DNA of 44,749 nucleotides from Aquirhabdus sp. (GTDB lineage Bacteria; Pseudomonadota; Gammaproteobacteria; Pseudomonadales; Moraxellaceae), in assembly GCA_030150135.1 (NCBI GenBank), contig JASLGO010000062.1:1-44749 (forward strand). Reading direction: 5' to 3'. Below are positions 43,146 through 44,749 of this stretch, piece by piece. The notes below the pieces were generated by a model. It did no database searches and was not told where the DNA came from. It saw nothing but the letters and a program-made list of their open reading frames with translations. A program made the position numbers and the translations under genes. Positions within the stretch are counted from its first letter, which is position 1, and every line of letters begins with the position of its first letter.

Positions 43146-43180
43146 TAAAAAAGCCCTAAGTCTTGTAAACTAAGGGCTTT
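43146..43180 (-). terminator. Island-borne terminator of tRNA-Ala
   Basis: AAAGCCCT/AGGGCTTT stem with an inner AGT/ACT helix; the minus strand ends in six T. It lies about 34 bases past the tRNA 3' end and inside the island, replacing the terminator displaced to 32253. Confidence 0.8.
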
Positions 43181-43213
43181 CTGGACAACTCTGGACGTGC
43201 TGGGATATGTATC

Positions 43214-43289
43214 TGGTGGAGCCTAGCGGGATCGAACCGCTGACCTCTACAATGCCATTGTAGCGCTCTACCAACTGAGCTAAGGCCCC
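43214..43289 (-). tRNA. tRNA-Ala (GGC)
   Basis: 76 bases on the minus strand, 5' GGGGCCTTAGCTC at 43289, encoded CCA. The loop ATGGCAT gives anticodon GGC. T-stem AGCGG/CCGCT is intact. It lies 46 bp after the gltX stop on the same strand and may be co-transcribed with it. Target site of the satellite. Confidence 0.97.
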
Positions 43290-43335
43290 CATGCAGGCGC
43301 ACATGTTAGGGATTCATGTCCGCACTGTCAATTGT

Positions 43336-44749
43336 TTAGGCTGGTTTTTCAGCATCCACTTCAGGATTTTTTGGAACAGTTAATTGAATATCCAACTTTT
43401 GCCATTCCGAAGTTTCTTTTTTGCTAACGCCGCCCAGAATTTCAACCGCCTGACGTAAACGCGCATAAGTTAGATCAGCACCGAGAATCGCCATTGACTC
43501 CATCACAGGTGTCGAGCTTGAACCACCCGCAATCGCGATAAAGAAAGAAGGCATAAAGTCACGCAGCTTGATTTCCATCTGTTCAGATAAGGTCATTAGT
43601 GTGGTTTTAACGGTGTCTTCATTCCATTGCATGAGTTTTTCTAAACGCCACAAGGACAATTGCAGCACTTGGCGCACTTGATCTTGTGTCAGTTTTTTAT
43701 GCGCGAATGATTCAGCAGTCAGTGCACTACTTGCCTTCGGCGTACCATTAAAGAAAAACCCAGCCCAATCCGCAGCATCCGATAGCATATTGATCCGCGG
43801 CTGAATCGCGGCAGTGATTTTTTCCAATTGATCACGATTACCGCGCCATGCAAGGATTTTATCCAGCAGTGCGGATGGAGATAGATCGCGAATCCATAAA
43901 CCATTCAACCAAGTCAGTTTTTCCACATCAAAAATCGGCCCACCGAGCGATACACGTGCAATATCAAAGTGTTCGATCATTTCAGCAAGGGTAAACTTCT
44001 CGCGTTCATCAGGCATTGACCAACCCATACGACCGAGATAATTCACCAACGCTTCAGGCAAGAAACCCATATCTCGGTAATACGTAATGCTGGTCGGATT
44101 TTTACGCTTCGACAGTTTAGATTTATCTGGGTTACGCAACAGTGGCAAATGACAGAGGACTGGCATATCCCAATCGAAATATTGATACAGCAATTTGTGC
44201 TTTGGCGCAGAAGAAATCCACTCTTCGCCGCGCAATACATGGGTGATTTCCATCAAGTGATCATCAACCACGTTTGCCAAATGATACGTCGGTAAGCCGT
44301 CCTGCTTGAGCAAAACCTGCATATCGACTTGTTCCCACGGAATTTCGATCACACCACGCAGCATGTCGTTGATTTGACAAATGCCTTCCGTCGGCACTTT
44401 CATACGCACCACATGCGCTTCGCCTGCGGCAATGCGCGTCACAACTTCTTCAGCAGACAAATTGAGACAATGACCGTCATAACGAGGCGTTTCTTTATTC
44501 GCCATCTGTGCATTACGCACTTCAGTTAAACGCGCCTCACTACAGAAGCAGTTAAAGGCATGGCCTTTATCCAGCAAAATTTGTGAATGTTGACGATAAA
44601 TTTCACGGCGTTCGCTTTGACGATAAGGCGCATGTTTGCCACCGACATCAGGACCTTCTGCCCAGTTCAGACCCAACCAACGTAATGAATCGAGAATCAT
44701 TTTTTCCGATTCTGGCGTTGAGCGTGTTTGATCGGTATCTTCAATCCGC
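43336..44749 (-). CDS. gltX: Glutamyl-tRNA synthetase (5' end outside the window)
   Basis: 470 residues visible from the C-terminal side; the frame continues past the in-frame ATG at 44700 to the right edge (RIEDTDQTRSTPESEK), so the gene is truncated only by the window. It charges tRNA-Glu with glutamate. The class-I signature near the KMSKS site reads SKLSKRKNP (about 240 visible residues from the left part). The family's N-terminal HIGH motif lies outside. The tRNA-Glu it serves is 16 kb away here, and tRNA-Ala follows directly. Confidence 0.97.
   Translation of the reverse strand, partial: RIEDTDQTRSTPESEKMILDSLRWLGLNWAEGPDVGGKHAPYRQSERREIYRQHSQILLDKGHAFNCFCSEARLTEVRNAQMANKETPRYDGHCLNLSAEEVVTRIAAGEAHVVRMKVPTEGICQINDMLRGVIEIPWEQVDMQVLLKQDGLPTYHLANVVDDHLMEITHVLRGEEWISSAPKHKLLYQYFDWDMPVLCHLPLLRNPDKSKLSKRKNPTSITYYRDMGFLPEALVNYLGRMGWSMPDEREKFTLAEMIEHFDIARVSLGGPIFDVEKLTWLNGLWIRDLSPSALLDKILAWRGNRDQLEKITAAIQPRINMLSDAADWAGFFFNGTPKASSALTAESFAHKKLTQDQVRQVLQLSLWRLEKLMQWNEDTVKTTLMTLSEQMEIKLRDFMPSFFIAIAGGSSSTPVMESMAILGADLTYARLRQAVEILGGVSKKETSEWQKLDIQLTVPKNPEVDAEKPA

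Larger units (their letters stand above)
32314..43239. mobile_element. P4-satellite-like genomic island at tRNA-Ala
   Basis: About 10.9 kb between the tRNA-Ala gene and a decayed tRNA fragment. Contents: P4-type integrase beside the tRNA, XRE repressor, AlpA-like regulator, DUF3631 ATPase, a candidate replication protein, and accessory genes (beta-propeller lipoprotein, three-gene HigB/HigA-ImmA/Beta module). No capsid, tail or packaging genes occur, so if it moves, it depends on a helper phage or on transformation. AT-rich compared with the flanks. Confidence 0.75.

Overview
The window looks like a chromosomal segment of a gammaproteobacterium, most likely Moraxellaceae (Acinetobacter-like). 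The evidence is the overall gene set (hom, thrC, acnA, ppc, azoR, gltX followed by tRNA-Ala), moderate GC, short intergenic spacers with intrinsic terminators, and encoded CCA ends on both tRNAs. The taxon is inferred from gene content only.

Layout. 1-18.7 kb is ordinary chromosome: threonine biosynthesis (hom, thrC), two paralogous membrane diguanylate cyclases, aconitase acnA, a run of small stress or accessory enzymes (metal-dependent hydrolase, ABM monooxygenase, YdeI-like, AHSA1-like, GNAT), azoR divergent from a LysR regulator, a pirin, ppc and a PlsC-like acyltransferase.

18.71-26.68 kb is a complete integrated filamentous phage (inovirus) in the 3' end of tRNA-Glu(TTC), bounded by an exact 61-bp direct repeat. 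Read on the minus strand it has early small genes, a Rep_trans-type replication initiator, ssDNA-binding protein, a 29-aa membrane peptide, a small membrane protein, major coat protein, a TspB/pIII-like adsorption protein with a 60-unit hexamer repeat, a DUF2523-like minor coat protein, Zot and a tyrosine integrase. A divergent HTH regulator sits next to the tRNA, facing a cluster of three 15-bp operator-like palindromes. The regulator's reading frame runs through the attachment site, so its C-terminus should differ between integrated and circular phage.

26.7-32.3 kb is chromosome again: tRNA-Glu with its promoter, a third paralogue of the diguanylate cyclases, an UndA-like diiron oxygenase, a fourth diguanylate cyclase, an AlkB-like protein that appears to lack its iron ligands, ogt and a small conserved-looking protein.

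32.3-43.2 kb is a second mobile element, a P4-satellite-like island at tRNA-Ala(GGC). It has a P4-type integrase next to the tRNA, an AlpA-like regulator, a DUF3631-type ATPase, an XRE repressor, a beta-propeller lipoprotein, a candidate replication protein, and a tightly packed three-gene module (HigB-like toxin, HigA antitoxin fused to an ImmA/IrrE metalloprotease, Beta-family protein). That module is the best candidate here for a little-described defence or regulatory system. The left end is a decayed tRNA 3' end next to a tRNA-type terminator. Both elements appear to bring a replacement terminator along with the replacement tRNA 3' end.

The window ends inside gltX, whose N-terminus lies beyond the right edge.
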